Source of the DNA: Massilia cavernae
Lineage (GTDB): Bacteria > Pseudomonadota > Gammaproteobacteria > Burkholderiales > Burkholderiaceae_D
Direction: 5' to 3'
Length of the DNA: 48,464 nucleotides
Assembly (NCBI RefSeq): GCF_003590855.1
Contig: NZ_QYUP01000154.1
Span: 1-48,464 of the forward strand
The first letter of the stretch is position 1. Each line of letters begins with the position of its first letter. The notes below the pieces were generated by a model. The model saw only the letters and a list, made by a program, of their open reading frames with translations, was not told where the DNA came from and made no database searches. This document shows, in pieces, positions 8,984 to 18,100 of this stretch. Position numbers and translations under genes: made by a program.

Positions 8984-9718
8984 TCAGGCGGCTTTCAGCG
9001 CGCCGGCAATGGCATCATGCGCCTGTTCGGCCACCGCGCGGCGATGGGCGCCGGCGCCGTCGATTGGCTGCAGACAGGTTAGCTGCGCGCGGATCGGCGG
9101 GCTTGACAGGATCTTCACCACGCTCTGCACAAACGTCGTGCCGCCAGTGTAGTCGACCGCCTCATGCAAGGCGCCGCGCGCGTCGACGTACTTCAGCGCG
9201 TAAGGCTGCACCATCACCTTCGAATCCACCGCCGCCTCGAACAGGTTGGCGTGGAACGGCAGCACCGTTCCCTGCGGCGCGGTGGTCCCTTCCGGGAAGA
9301 AGGCGACGCGCTGGCCCATTTCGAGCGCGGCCACCAGCCCCTTGAACACGTGGCGCAAATCGCGCCGGCTGCCGCGCGCGATGAAGACGGTGCCTGCCTG
9401 CGCGACCAGCCAGCCGAGCACCGGCCATGCGCGGATCTCCGACTTTGCGACAAAGCGGCAGGGATGCACGGCGTTGATGACGAAGATGTCGAGCCACGAC
9501 ACATGGTTGGCGACGATCAGCGCGTGCTGCAGTGCCGGCACGCCGCCCGGCGCTTCGACCGTGACGTTGCAGATCGCCAGCAGGCGGCGCGACCAGTTCA
9601 GGATGCGCGCGTTGCGGCGCCCCGTTCCCACCCACGGGAACAGCAGCGCGCAGGTCGCGAGGCCCTCGAACAGGTGCACGAGGATACGGAAAAGGCGGAA
9701 GGCGAAGATTGGTTTCAA
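8984..9718 (-). CDS. plsC: 1-acyl-sn-glycerol-3-phosphate acyltransferase PlsC
   Basis: Transfers an acyl chain to lysophosphatidate, giving phosphatidate for membrane phospholipids. The 244-residue protein has an N-terminal hydrophobic stretch. It carries the acyltransferase block NHVSWLDIF (HX4D-like, His near residue 92), a glycerophosphate-binding region around VFIARGSRRDLRH, and the FPEGTT motif. It is last in the yqgE-ruvX-pyrR-pyrBC' run, 66 bases after the pyrimidine gene. It may therefore be cotranscribed, though it serves a different pathway. Confidence 0.93.
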   Translation of the reverse strand: MKPIFAFRLFRILVHLFEGLATCALLFPWVGTGRRNARILNWSRRLLAICNVTVEAPGGVPALQHALIVANHVSWLDIFVINAVHPCRFVAKSEIRAWPVLGWLVAQAGTVFIARGSRRDLRHVFKGLVAALEMGQRVAFFPEGTTAPQGTVLPFHANLFEAAVDSKVMVQPYALKYVDARGALHEAVDYTGGTTFVQSVVKILSSPPIRAQLTCLQPIDGAGAHRRAVAEQAHDAIAGALKAA

Positions 9719-9784
9719 GATGCACCGACTGGGCGCGCATCGGCGCGCCGCCCGGTGGCGTGCGCGGCGATGCGTGCCTGAGGA

Positions 9785-12049
9785 TTACTGGCGTTCGAAG
9801 GCGACGTGCCCGGCGACGATGGTTGCCTTCACCTGCCCCGCCAGCTCGTAGCCGACGAATGGCGTGTGCTTGCCCTGGCTGGCCAGCGCCTGCGCTTGCA
9901 CCGTCCAGCGCGCGCCTGCGTCGAACAGCACCACGTCGGCGGTTGCGCCCGGCGCCAGGTGGCCGGCATCGAGTCCCGCCACGCGCGCGGCGTCGCAGGT
10001 GATGCGTGCCAGCGCGCGCGACAGCGGCGCCTGTTCTTGTGCCCCGCCCTGCCCGGCCGCATGGTCGTCGGCCCATTTCAGCGCCAGCGACAGCAGCAGC
10101 TCCAGACCGGTGGCGCCGGGCGAAGCTTCCGCGAACGGCAGCAATTTCTCGTCGTCGTCGACCGGCGTGTGGTCGGAGCACATCGCATCGACGGTGCCGT
10201 CGAACAGCCCGGCGCGGATCGCGTCGCGGTCGCGCTGGCTGCGGAACGGCGGATCGATGCGCGCCCGCGAATCGAAGAAGCCGATGTCGGCGTCCGTCAT
10301 GTGGACGTGGTGGGCGCCGACGTCGCAGGTCACCGGCAGGCCTTCCTTCTTGGCCGCCCGCACCAGCTCCAGCCCCGCCGCGGACGACACGCGGCACAGG
10401 TGCACGCGTGCGCCGGTGCCGCGGACCAGTTCGAAGATCGTATGCAGCGCGATGGTCTCGGCCATCACCGGCACGCCGGACAGGCCCAGGCGCGATGCCA
10501 GCGGGCCGGCGTGCGCGATGCCGCCCTTGCCGATGTGGGCGTCCTGGGGGCGCAGCCAGACGGTGTAGCCGAAAGTTTTCGCGTACTGCATGGCGCGCAT
10601 CAGCACTGTGGTGTCTTCGATCGGATGCTCGGCCTGGGCGAAGCCGATGCAGCCGGCTTCGGTCAGTTCCGCCATCTCGGTCAGCGCCTGGCCCTTCAGG
10701 CCCATGGTCAGGGCGCCCAGCGGGTGCACGTGGGCCTGGTTCAGGTTGCGCGCGCGGTACTTGAGCATCTCGACCAGGCCCGGCTCGTCCAGCACCGGGT
10801 CGGTGTCGGGCGGGCATACCAGGCTGGTGACGCCGCCCTGCACTGCCGCCTGCATCTCCGATTCCAGCGTGGCCTTGTATTCGTAGCCCGGCTCGCGCAG
10901 GCGCGCGGACAGGTCGACCAGGCCGGGAGCGACCACCAGGCCGGTGGCGTCGATGATGCGGTCGGCGGCGAAGCCGGCCGGCGCGGTCCCTAGGGCGGCT
11001 ACCTTGCCGTCGGCGATGAACAAATCCCTTACCGCGTCAATCTTGTTTGCCGGGTCGATCAGCCGGCCGTTCTTGATATGTAGTTTCATCCGTGTGTACG
11101 CCAAAATACTCATCACCGCCATGCGGACCGCGATACCGAAGGTTACCTGCGGCAGGATCACCGCCTGCGGGCCGTCCGCCACCGCCGAGTCGATCTCGAC
11201 GCCGCGGTTCATCGGGCCGGGGTGCATCACGATTGCGTCCGGCTTCGCCAGCGCCAGCCGCTCGGGCGTCAGGCCGTAGCTCTTGAAGTACTCCTGCGCC
11301 GACGGCAGCAGCGCGCCGCTCATGCGCTCGTTCTGCAGGCGCAGCATGATGATCACGTCGACGTCCTTCAGGCCTTCTTCCATGTTGGTGAACACGCGCA
11401 CGCCCATCTGTTCCAGGCCGCCCGGCAGCAGCGTATGCGGGCCGATGGCGCGCACTTCGGGCACGCCCAGCGTGGTCAGCGCGTGGATGTCCGAACGCGC
11501 CACGCGGCTGTGCAGGATGTCGCCGACGATCGCCACCCGCAGGTTGGTGAAGTCCTTCTTGTAGTGGCGGATCGTGTACATGTCGAGCAGGCCCTGGGTC
11601 GGGTGCGCGTGGCGGCCGTCGCCGGCGTTCACCACGTGGACGTGGGTCTGCTTCGTGTCGACCAGGTGCTTGGCGATCAGGTAGGGCGCACCGGACTGCG
11701 AGTGGCGCACCACGAACATGTCCGCACTCATCGCAGACAGGTTGTCGATCGTGTCGAGCAGCGACTCGCCCTTGCTGGCCGAGGAAGCCTGGATGTTCAG
11801 GTTGATGACGTCGGCCGACAGGCGCTTCGATGCGATCTCGAAGGTGGTGCGGGTGCGGGTGGAGTTTTCGAAGAACAGGTTGAACACGCTCTTGCCGCGC
11901 ATGAGCGGTACCTTCTTCACTTCGCGGTCCGAGATGCTCACGAAACTCGACGCGGTGTCGAGGATGTGATTGATGATCGATATCGGCAGGCCCTCGATCG
12001 TCAGCAGGTGCTGGAGTTCGCCGTTCTTGTTCAGTTGCGGGTTAAGCAT
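9785..12049 (-). CDS. pyrB: Aspartate carbamoyltransferase fused in frame to non-catalytic dihydroorotase homologue (PyrB-PyrC')
   Basis: One open frame of about 754 residues covers two normally separate proteins. The first 320 or so are aspartate carbamoyltransferase (carbamoyl phosphate plus aspartate to carbamoyl aspartate). They include [28 protein letters not shown] and [12 protein letters not shown]. The frame then passes SILAYTR into a methionine at 11089 that begins a class I dihydroorotase-like protein ([13 protein letters not shown]). Its metal-binding Asp-x-His-x-His is replaced by [12 protein letters not shown], so it should be inactive, like PyrC' that scaffolds PyrB in Pseudomonas. 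Start 12049 overlaps pyrR by 8 bases; 12061 is an alternative start. The missing stop codon may be real or an indel near 11095. Confidence 0.9.
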   Translation of the reverse strand: MLNPQLNKNGELQHLLTIEGLPISIINHILDTASSFVSISDREVKKVPLMRGKSVFNLFFENSTRTRTTFEIASKRLSADVINLNIQASSASKGESLLDTIDNLSAMSADMFVVRHSQSGAPYLIAKHLVDTKQTHVHVVNAGDGRHAHPTQGLLDMYTIRHYKKDFTNLRVAIVGDILHSRVARSDIHALTTLGVPEVRAIGPHTLLPGGLEQMGVRVFTNMEEGLKDVDVIIMLRLQNERMSGALLPSAQEYFKSYGLTPERLALAKPDAIVMHPGPMNRGVEIDSAVADGPQAVILPQVTFGIAVRMAVMSILAYTRMKLHIKNGRLIDPANKIDAVRDLFIADGKVAALGTAPAGFAADRIIDATGLVVAPGLVDLSARLREPGYEYKATLESEMQAAVQGGVTSLVCPPDTDPVLDEPGLVEMLKYRARNLNQAHVHPLGALTMGLKGQALTEMAELTEAGCIGFAQAEHPIEDTTVLMRAMQYAKTFGYTVWLRPQDAHIGKGGIAHAGPLASRLGLSGVPVMAETIALHTIFELVRGTGARVHLCRVSSAAGLELVRAAKKEGLPVTCDVGAHHVHMTDADIGFFDSRARIDPPFRSQRDRDAIRAGLFDGTVDAMCSDHTPVDDDEKLLPFAEASPGATGLELLLSLALKWADDHAAGQGGAQEQAPLSRALARITCDAARVAGLDAGHLAPGATADVVLFDAGARWTVQAQALASQGKHTPFVGYELAGQVKATIVAGHVAFERQ

Positions 12050-12560
12050 TGTCGTCTTCAATGGTTAGCGTAAGTTGTCCTTCAGGGCCGCGCGCCAGCG
12101 CCAGCGACTGGTTCGCGCCCAGCGTCACGCGGGTGGCGACGAACTCGGCGGCCACCGGCAGCTCGCGCCCGCCGCGGTCGGCCAGCGCCGCCAGCATGAT
12201 GCGCGCCGGGCGGCCGTAGTCGAACAGCACGTTGATCGCCGCGCGCGTGGTGCGGCCGGTGTACAGCACGTCGTCGACCAGCACGATGGTGGCGCTGTCG
12301 ACCGGGAAGCCGATGTGGGTCGGCTTGACGTCCGGGTGCAGGCCCTTCTTGGCGTAGTCGTCGCGGTAGAACGAAACGTCGATGAAGCCGAGCCGGTTTT
12401 CGACGCCTAGGTCGTGGGCGAGGCGCTGGGCCAGCCAGGCGCCGCCGGAGTGGATGCCGACGATGGCGGCGTTCTCCACGTCCTGCAGGCCGGTGCGCAC
12501 CTGCTGCAGGAGCTCGCGGTACAGCGCCTCCGCGTCGAACTGTTCAGTTGTTGTTGGCAT
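12042..12560 (-). CDS. pyrR: PyrR, pyrimidine regulator / uracil phosphoribosyltransferase
   Basis: A 172-residue PRTase-fold protein. In Gram-positive bacteria PyrR binds pyr mRNA to attenuate transcription and converts uracil to UMP. The PRPP-binding loop [17 protein letters not shown] is clear (near residue 100), with [16 protein letters not shown] upstream and [11 protein letters not shown] near the end. I chose the ATG at 12560 (MPTTTEQF); the in-frame codon at 12569 is TTG. It overlaps ruvX by 17 bases and pyrB by 8. I see no obvious PyrR-binding attenuator in the short junctions, so RNA regulation here is unproven. Confidence 0.93.
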   Translation of the reverse strand: MPTTTEQFDAEALYRELLQQVRTGLQDVENAAIVGIHSGGAWLAQRLAHDLGVENRLGFIDVSFYRDDYAKKGLHPDVKPTHIGFPVDSATIVLVDDVLYTGRTTRAAINVLFDYGRPARIMLAALADRGGRELPVAAEFVATRVTLGANQSLALARGPEGQLTLTIEDDNA

Positions 12561-12939
12561 GATCGTCAAAGTATTGTTGCAAAATGATGGAGGCCGCTTT
12601 CGCGTCGATGACTTCGCCGCGCCTGGACGATATCACGGCCGACGAGTAGCGCTCGTCGACCAGTTCGACCGGCAGCTTGAAGCGGCCATGCAGCTGGTTG
12701 GCGAAGCGGCGGCAACGCAAGGTCATGTCGTGCTCGGCGCCGTCGGGATGGCGCGGCTCGCCGACCACCAGGCGGCTTGGTTTCCACTCGGCGATCAGCG
12801 CGCCGATCTGCTGGAAACGGGCGGCGTTGTCGATGGCCTTGATGACGGCAAGCGGCTGGGCCTGGCCCGTCAGGGTGTTGCCCATGGCCAAACCGATGCG
12901 CTTGATGCCGAAGTCGAAGCCGAAAACGAGCTCAACCAT
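12544..12939 (-). CDS. ruvX: Holliday junction resolvase-like RuvX/YqgF
   Basis: RNase H-fold protein of 131 residues, linked to 16S rRNA 5'-end processing and to Holliday junction cleavage in different bacteria. Visible are FGFDFGIKRIGLAMGN (first acidic residue), LVVGEPRHPDG, VELVDERYSSA and a C-terminal DAKAASIILQQYFD. Its ATG overlaps the yqgE stop by one base (TAATG), and its own end overlaps pyrR. yqgE-ruvX-pyrR is a conserved betaproteobacterial order. Confidence 0.94.
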   Translation of the reverse strand: MVELVFGFDFGIKRIGLAMGNTLTGQAQPLAVIKAIDNAARFQQIGALIAEWKPSRLVVGEPRHPDGAEHDMTLRCRRFANQLHGRFKLPVELVDERYSSAVISSRRGEVIDAKAASIILQQYFDDHANNN

Positions 12940-13517
12940 TACGCATGGCCGGCCTCGGAGGCGAGCATCAAGGGGTCGATGCCCAGCAGTTTGATGGCGG
13001 CGGTATAGCGCTGCTCGATCGGCAGGTCGAACAGCACATGGGCGTCGGCGCCGACGGTCAGCCAGCCGTTGCGGCTGATCTCCTCTTCAAGCTGGCCAGG
13101 GCTCCAGCCTGCGTAGCCGATCGACACCAGCAGGCGCTGCGGGCCATCGCCGGCGGCGACCGCTTCGAGCACGTCGATGGATGTGGTGAAAGCAACCTCG
13201 TCGGTCACCGCCAGCGAGGACGAGTAGCGCCCGCCCGGGGAATGCAGCACGAAGCCGCGGTCGTCCTGGACCGGGCCGCCGAACATGATAGGCTCGTTGA
13301 CGACGTCGGAATGCAGCCCTTCGGATACCTTGAGGTCGATGCGGTCGAACAACACGTCCATGGTCATGTCGGTCGGCTTGTTGATGACCACGCCGAGCAC
13401 GCCCTTGTCGTTGTGTTCGCAGACGTAAACCACGGTGCCGCCGAAAATCGGATCCTGCATCGATGGCATTGCGATGAGGAAATGATTGGCGAGATTGAGC
13501 GTCGATGGTGTCGTCAT
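12939..13517 (-). CDS. yqgE: YqgE/AlgH family protein
   Basis: Conserved single-domain protein (192 residues) of the former DUF179 family, of uncertain biochemical role; called AlgH for its link to alginate regulation in Pseudomonas. Family marks are LANHFLIAMPSMQDPIFGGTVVYVCEHND, GVVINKPTDM, FGGPVQDDRGFVLH and IGYAGWSPGQLEEEI. I prefer the start at 13517 (MTTPSTLN), which has AGGAG nine bases upstream. A start at 13598 (MKKSKIGK) would add 27 residues that are not family-like. First gene of the minus-strand run. Confidence 0.93.
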   Translation of the reverse strand: MTTPSTLNLANHFLIAMPSMQDPIFGGTVVYVCEHNDKGVLGVVINKPTDMTMDVLFDRIDLKVSEGLHSDVVNEPIMFGGPVQDDRGFVLHSPGGRYSSSLAVTDEVAFTTSIDVLEAVAAGDGPQRLLVSIGYAGWSPGQLEEEISRNGWLTVGADAHVLFDLPIEQRYTAAIKLLGIDPLMLASEAGHA

Positions 13518-13756
13518 GGCGCTATGCTCCTGTTCGACAGGCGGATGTGGTGCAAGCCCGTGGATAGGCAGAGATTTGCCGATTTTGCTCTTCTTCATAC
13601 GCGTACTCTCTCTTGGCTCACTCTCTGGTGTTTTTTACAAAACCGGGCTACAACGATGCTCTTTTCGATAGTTTACACTGATTTGCCTGATCGGCCATTG
13701 GAAGCGCCCAGCCGCGCGCGGTTAAACGGCACATCCTTGACCCCGGACACGTATAA

Positions 13757-15198
13757 ATGAGCTTCAAAAAATCACTGGTCTGGTTCCGCCGCGACCTGCG
13801 CAGCCTCGATCATGCTGCGCTGCATCACGCGTTGATTGCATCGGAAAAAGTGTATTGCGTATTTGTCTATGACAAGGCCTTCCTCGATGGCTTGCCGGCC
13901 GGCGACCGCCGCATCAGCTTCATCCACGCCAGTATTGCCGAGCTGGATGCGGAGCTGCGGCACCTTGGAGGACAGCTTATCGCGCTCCACGCGAACGCGG
14001 CGCAGGCTTTGCCGGCGCTGGCTGCCGAGCTGGACGTGGAAGCGGTGTTCACCAACCGGGACTACGAACCGGAAGCCATCGCGCGCGACGCCGAGGTGGC
14101 GGCGCGGCTGGCAGCGGATGGCCGCGCGCTGCACACTTTCAAGGACCAGGTGGTGTTCGAGCAGGATGAGATCCTGACCCTGGCGGGCCAGCCGTTCACC
14201 GTGTACACGCCCTACAAGACGCGTGGCTCAAGCGCCTGGGCGCGGAGCCGCACAGCGTCGATCCGTGGCCGGTCGAGCCTTACGCGCCGCGGCTTGCCAA
14301 ACCGCCGCATGCGCCCGTCCTGCCCTCGCTGGCGCAGCTGGGTTTCACGCCGGCCGATCCCGGCGTCCCGGCCGGCATGAGCGGCGGCGCGCACGTGTTC
14401 GACGCCTTCCTCGACCGGATCGCCGGCTACGCCCATGCGCGCGACTATCCGGCGCTGCCCGGCACTTCCCGGCTATCGGTGCACCTGCGCTTCGGCACCG
14501 TGTCGATCCGCCACCTGGTCGCCAAGGTGAACAAGATGATCGGCTATGGCGGCGGCAGCGGCGGCGCTCCGGTATGGCTGTCTGAACTGGTGTGGCGCGA
14601 GTTCTACGCGATGATCCTGTACCGGAATCCGCACGTCGCCGGGCATCCGTTCAAGCCTGCCTACGAGCGGGTGGGGTGGGAATCGGGGCCGGAGGCCGAT
14701 GCCGCCTTCGCCGCATGGTGCGAAGGCCGCACCGGCTATCCGCTGGTCGATGCCGCGATGGCGCAGATCAACCAGACCGGGTTCATGCACAACCGCCTGC
14801 GCATGGTGACGGCGAGCTTCCTGGTCAAGGACCTGGGCATCGACTGGCGCCTGGGTGAACGCTATTTCGCGCGCCAGCTGGTCGACTACGAGCTGGCGTC
14901 GAACAACGGCGGCTGGCAGTGGGCGGCGTCGAGCGGATGCGATGCGCAGCCCTTTTTCCGCATCTTCAATCCGGTCACGCAGTCGGAACACTTCGACAAG
15001 GATGGCGAATTTATCCGGCACTACCTGCCGCAGCTGTCCGCGCTGGATGCAAGGGCGATCCACGCGCCGTGGCTGGTGCTGCGGCGCGTACTCGAGGAGA
15101 AGGGAATACGGCTCGGGGAGAACTATCCCGAGCCGCTGGTGATGCATGATGAAGCGCGCAAAAAAACGCTGGAACGCTACGCCGTGGTCAAGTCCTGA
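13757..15198 (+). pseudogene. phrB: Deoxyribodipyrimidine photolyase PhrB, one frameshift
   Basis: Light-driven repair of cyclobutane pyrimidine dimers using FAD plus an antenna pigment. The N-terminal alpha/beta domain (SLVWFRRDLRSLDHAAL) reads in one frame to FTVYTPYK near 14217. The FAD-binding helical domain reads in another (WREFYAMILYR, GYPLVDAAMAQINQTGFMHNRLRMVTASFLVKDL, NNGGWQWAASSGCDAQPFFRIFNP). Adding one A at about 14219 (AAGA to AAGAA) joins them into a normal 480-residue photolyase. Everything else is conserved, so a missing base in the sequence is the simplest reading. Its last 22 bases overlap the end of convergent chpA. Confidence 0.9.
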
Positions 15199-18100
15199 CG
15201 GTCCAGCAGGCCGGCGATCGCCGCCAGCAGCGCGTCATCCTGGTAGGGCTTGCCGAAGTAGGCGTTCACGCCCAGGTCGAGCGCGTAGTTGCGGTGCTTG
15301 TCCGCGGTACGCGAGGTGATCATGATGATCGGCACCGACTGCGTCGCCTCGTTGCCGCGCACGTTGCGGGTCAGGTCGAAGCCGTCCATGCGCGGCATCT
15401 CGATATCGACCAGCATCAGGTCGGGACGAGTTTCCTGCATGTGCTCCAGCGCGTCCACGCCGTCCTTGGCCAATACCACCTGGTAGCCTTCGCGCTCGAG
15501 CAGGCGCTGGCTGACCTTGCGCATCGTGAGCGAATCGTCCACCACCATGATGACGGCCTTGCGCGCATGCGCATCGAACCGCGCCGGCTGCGCCACGCGC
15601 GGCGCATGGCCCGCGACCTGGTGCACCAGCGCCACCGGATTCAAGATCAGCACGATGTCGCCGGAACCCAGCACGGTAGCGCCGGCGATGCCGGCCATGC
15701 GGGCAAGCTGCGGGCCGATGTTCTTGACCACCACCTCGCGGTTGCCCAGCACCTCGTCGACGTGGATCGCCACGCGCTCGGCGCCGCTCTTGAGGATCAG
15801 CACCGGGCACGAACGCTGCGACGCAGGCTGCGCATCGGCGTCGCCCAGCAGCGCGGGCAGGTAGTGCAGCGCTACATCCTGGCCCTGGTAGCGAATCACG
15901 CCCGTATCGTGGGCCTGGCGCAGGGCGTCCTCCTTCACCTGCAACACCTGCTCCACCAGCACCGACGGCAGTGCGAAGCTGTTGCCCGCGCTGGCGGTCA
16001 GCACCACCTGGGTTACCGCCAGCGTCAGCGGCAGGTGGATGGTAAAGCGTGCGCCCTTGCCCGGCTCCGTGGCGATCGCGATGCGCCCGCCCAGCGCCTG
16101 GCTTTCGGAACGCACCACGTCCATGCCGACGCCGCGGCCGGCCAGCTCGGTCAGCGATTCCGCCGTCGAGAACCCGGGTTCGAAGATCAGGTCCGCCGCT
16201 TCCGCGTCGCTCACTTCGACGCCGGGCGCCAGCAGGCCGCTGGCGCGCGCCTTGGCGCGGATGCGCTCGAGATCGAGCCCGGCGCCGTCGTCGCTGAACT
16301 GGATCACCACTTCATTACCCTGCTGGCTGGCCTGCACCAGCAGTTCGCCGGTCTCGGGCTTGCCGCCTGCTGCGCGGCGCTCGCGCGCCTCGATGCCGTG
16401 CACGATGGCGTTGCGCAGCAGGTGTTCGAACGGCGCCGCCATCTGCTCGAGCACGCTGCGGTCGATCTCCACCGCGCCGCCGCGGATGTCGAGGTTGACG
16501 CGCTTGCCGACTTCCTTGGCGGCCTGGCGCGCCACGCGGTACAGGCGCTCCGCCAGGCTGGCGAAAGGCACCATGCGCACGCGCATCAGGTCGCGCTGCA
16601 GGTCGCGCGTCAGGCGCGACTGCACGCCCAGGTCGGAGGTCGCGGCATCGACCGTGCGGGTCAGGCTTTCGTGGAAGGAAGCGACGTCGCTGACGCTTTC
16701 CGCCATCATGCGGGTCAGCTCCTGCAGGCGCGTGAAGCGGTCGAACTCCAGCGGGTCGAATTCGCGCTCGCCGGCGATCGACATGCGCGACGCGATCTGC
16801 GTTTCCGCCTGCATCTCCACTTCGCGCAACTGCTCGCGCAGGCGCTGCAGGTTGTCCGAGAAGTCGGACAGCGAGGTTTTCAGCACGCCTACCTGGTTCT
16901 CCAGCTTGGAGCGGGTGATCGACACTTCGCCGGCCTGGTTGACCAGGCGGTCGAGGATGTCGGCGCGTACCCGCACCAGCGGCGTGCGGGCCTGCGTGGC
17001 AAGCACCTCGTCCACCGTTTCCGGGGCCTGCTGCTGCGCCTGGGCCGTCGCGGGCGCCGGCGCTGCCGGGATGGCGGGCTGCTGCAGCTGCTCGAACAGC
17101 ACCAGCGCCTGGTCGTAGTTGACCATCAGCTCGTCGAACGCGGCAGGCGCGGTGGTCGCCGCGTGCACCATGTTCTCGACCTGGGTTTCGATTTCGTGGG
17201 TGTGCTGGCCAAGGCGCATCGCGCCGGCCATGCGCGCGCTGCCCTTGACGGTATGCAGGGCGCGCAGCACCGCCTGAGCGGGCGCAGGGTCGTTTGGATT
17301 GCCCTGCCACTGGCGCAGGTTCTGGCCGATTTCCGGCAGCAGGTCGGTGGCTTCTTCCAGGAACACCGGCAGCAGGTCGGCGTCGATGTCGTCGGCGAAG
17401 GCGAGCGGTGCTGCCGCCCCGGCTTCGGCTGCTTCAGGTTCCAGCAAGCCTTCCGGCCCAGGCTCAGGTTCAGGTTCAAGTTCAGGCACGAGTTCCACTG
17501 CCGCGCCCGTCAATTCCGGCGTCGGCGCCTCGGCGATCAGTTCGGGAACCAGGACTTCGTCTTCGTCCTCGACTTCCTCGCCGGCCGGTTCCACGGCGGG
17601 TTCCGTGGCTGGCGGGGCGGCCTGCTCCAGTACCGGCGCGTCGAAGGCAAAGGCGTCGTCGAAGGCGGCGTCGAACATGTCGTCGATGTCGGTGCTGCCG
17701 GCTTCGGCCTGCGTGCTGGCGCCGGCCTCGCGCGTGGCCGATTCGGCCAGTGCCGGCGGCTGGTCGATCAGGCCTTCCAGCGTCGCGGCGAACAGCGCAT
17801 CGAGGCGGGACGCCAGTTCGCTGTCGGCGCCGGGATAGGCCGATGCCGCTTCCTGCGTTGCCAGCTGCTCGCGCAGGGCATTCAGGCGCGACACCAGTTT
17901 CCGGCGCTCGCGGGCGACAGTTCGCCAGCGCGAAAACGCTGCAAACAATCGGTGGCGCGCGCACCAGGGTTTCATCAGAGGTCGCGCTGTGCGCCGTCCA
18001 GCACCGGCGGCGGCGGCGCCACGCTTGCAGCACCATTCCAGCGCGTGGGCCAGTTCACGCAGCGCGCCGAGCCCACCACGGTGGCCGACGGTGCGCCGGC

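Noticed and set aside
9162..10817. 551-codon minus-strand frame across plsC and pyrC'
   Set aside because: Different frame from both real genes and Arg/Gly/Pro-rich, a typical high-GC shadow.
15177..15198. Attachment site or duplication at the phrB-chpA overlap
   Set aside because: No direct repeat pair or integrase nearby; it is only overlapping gene ends.
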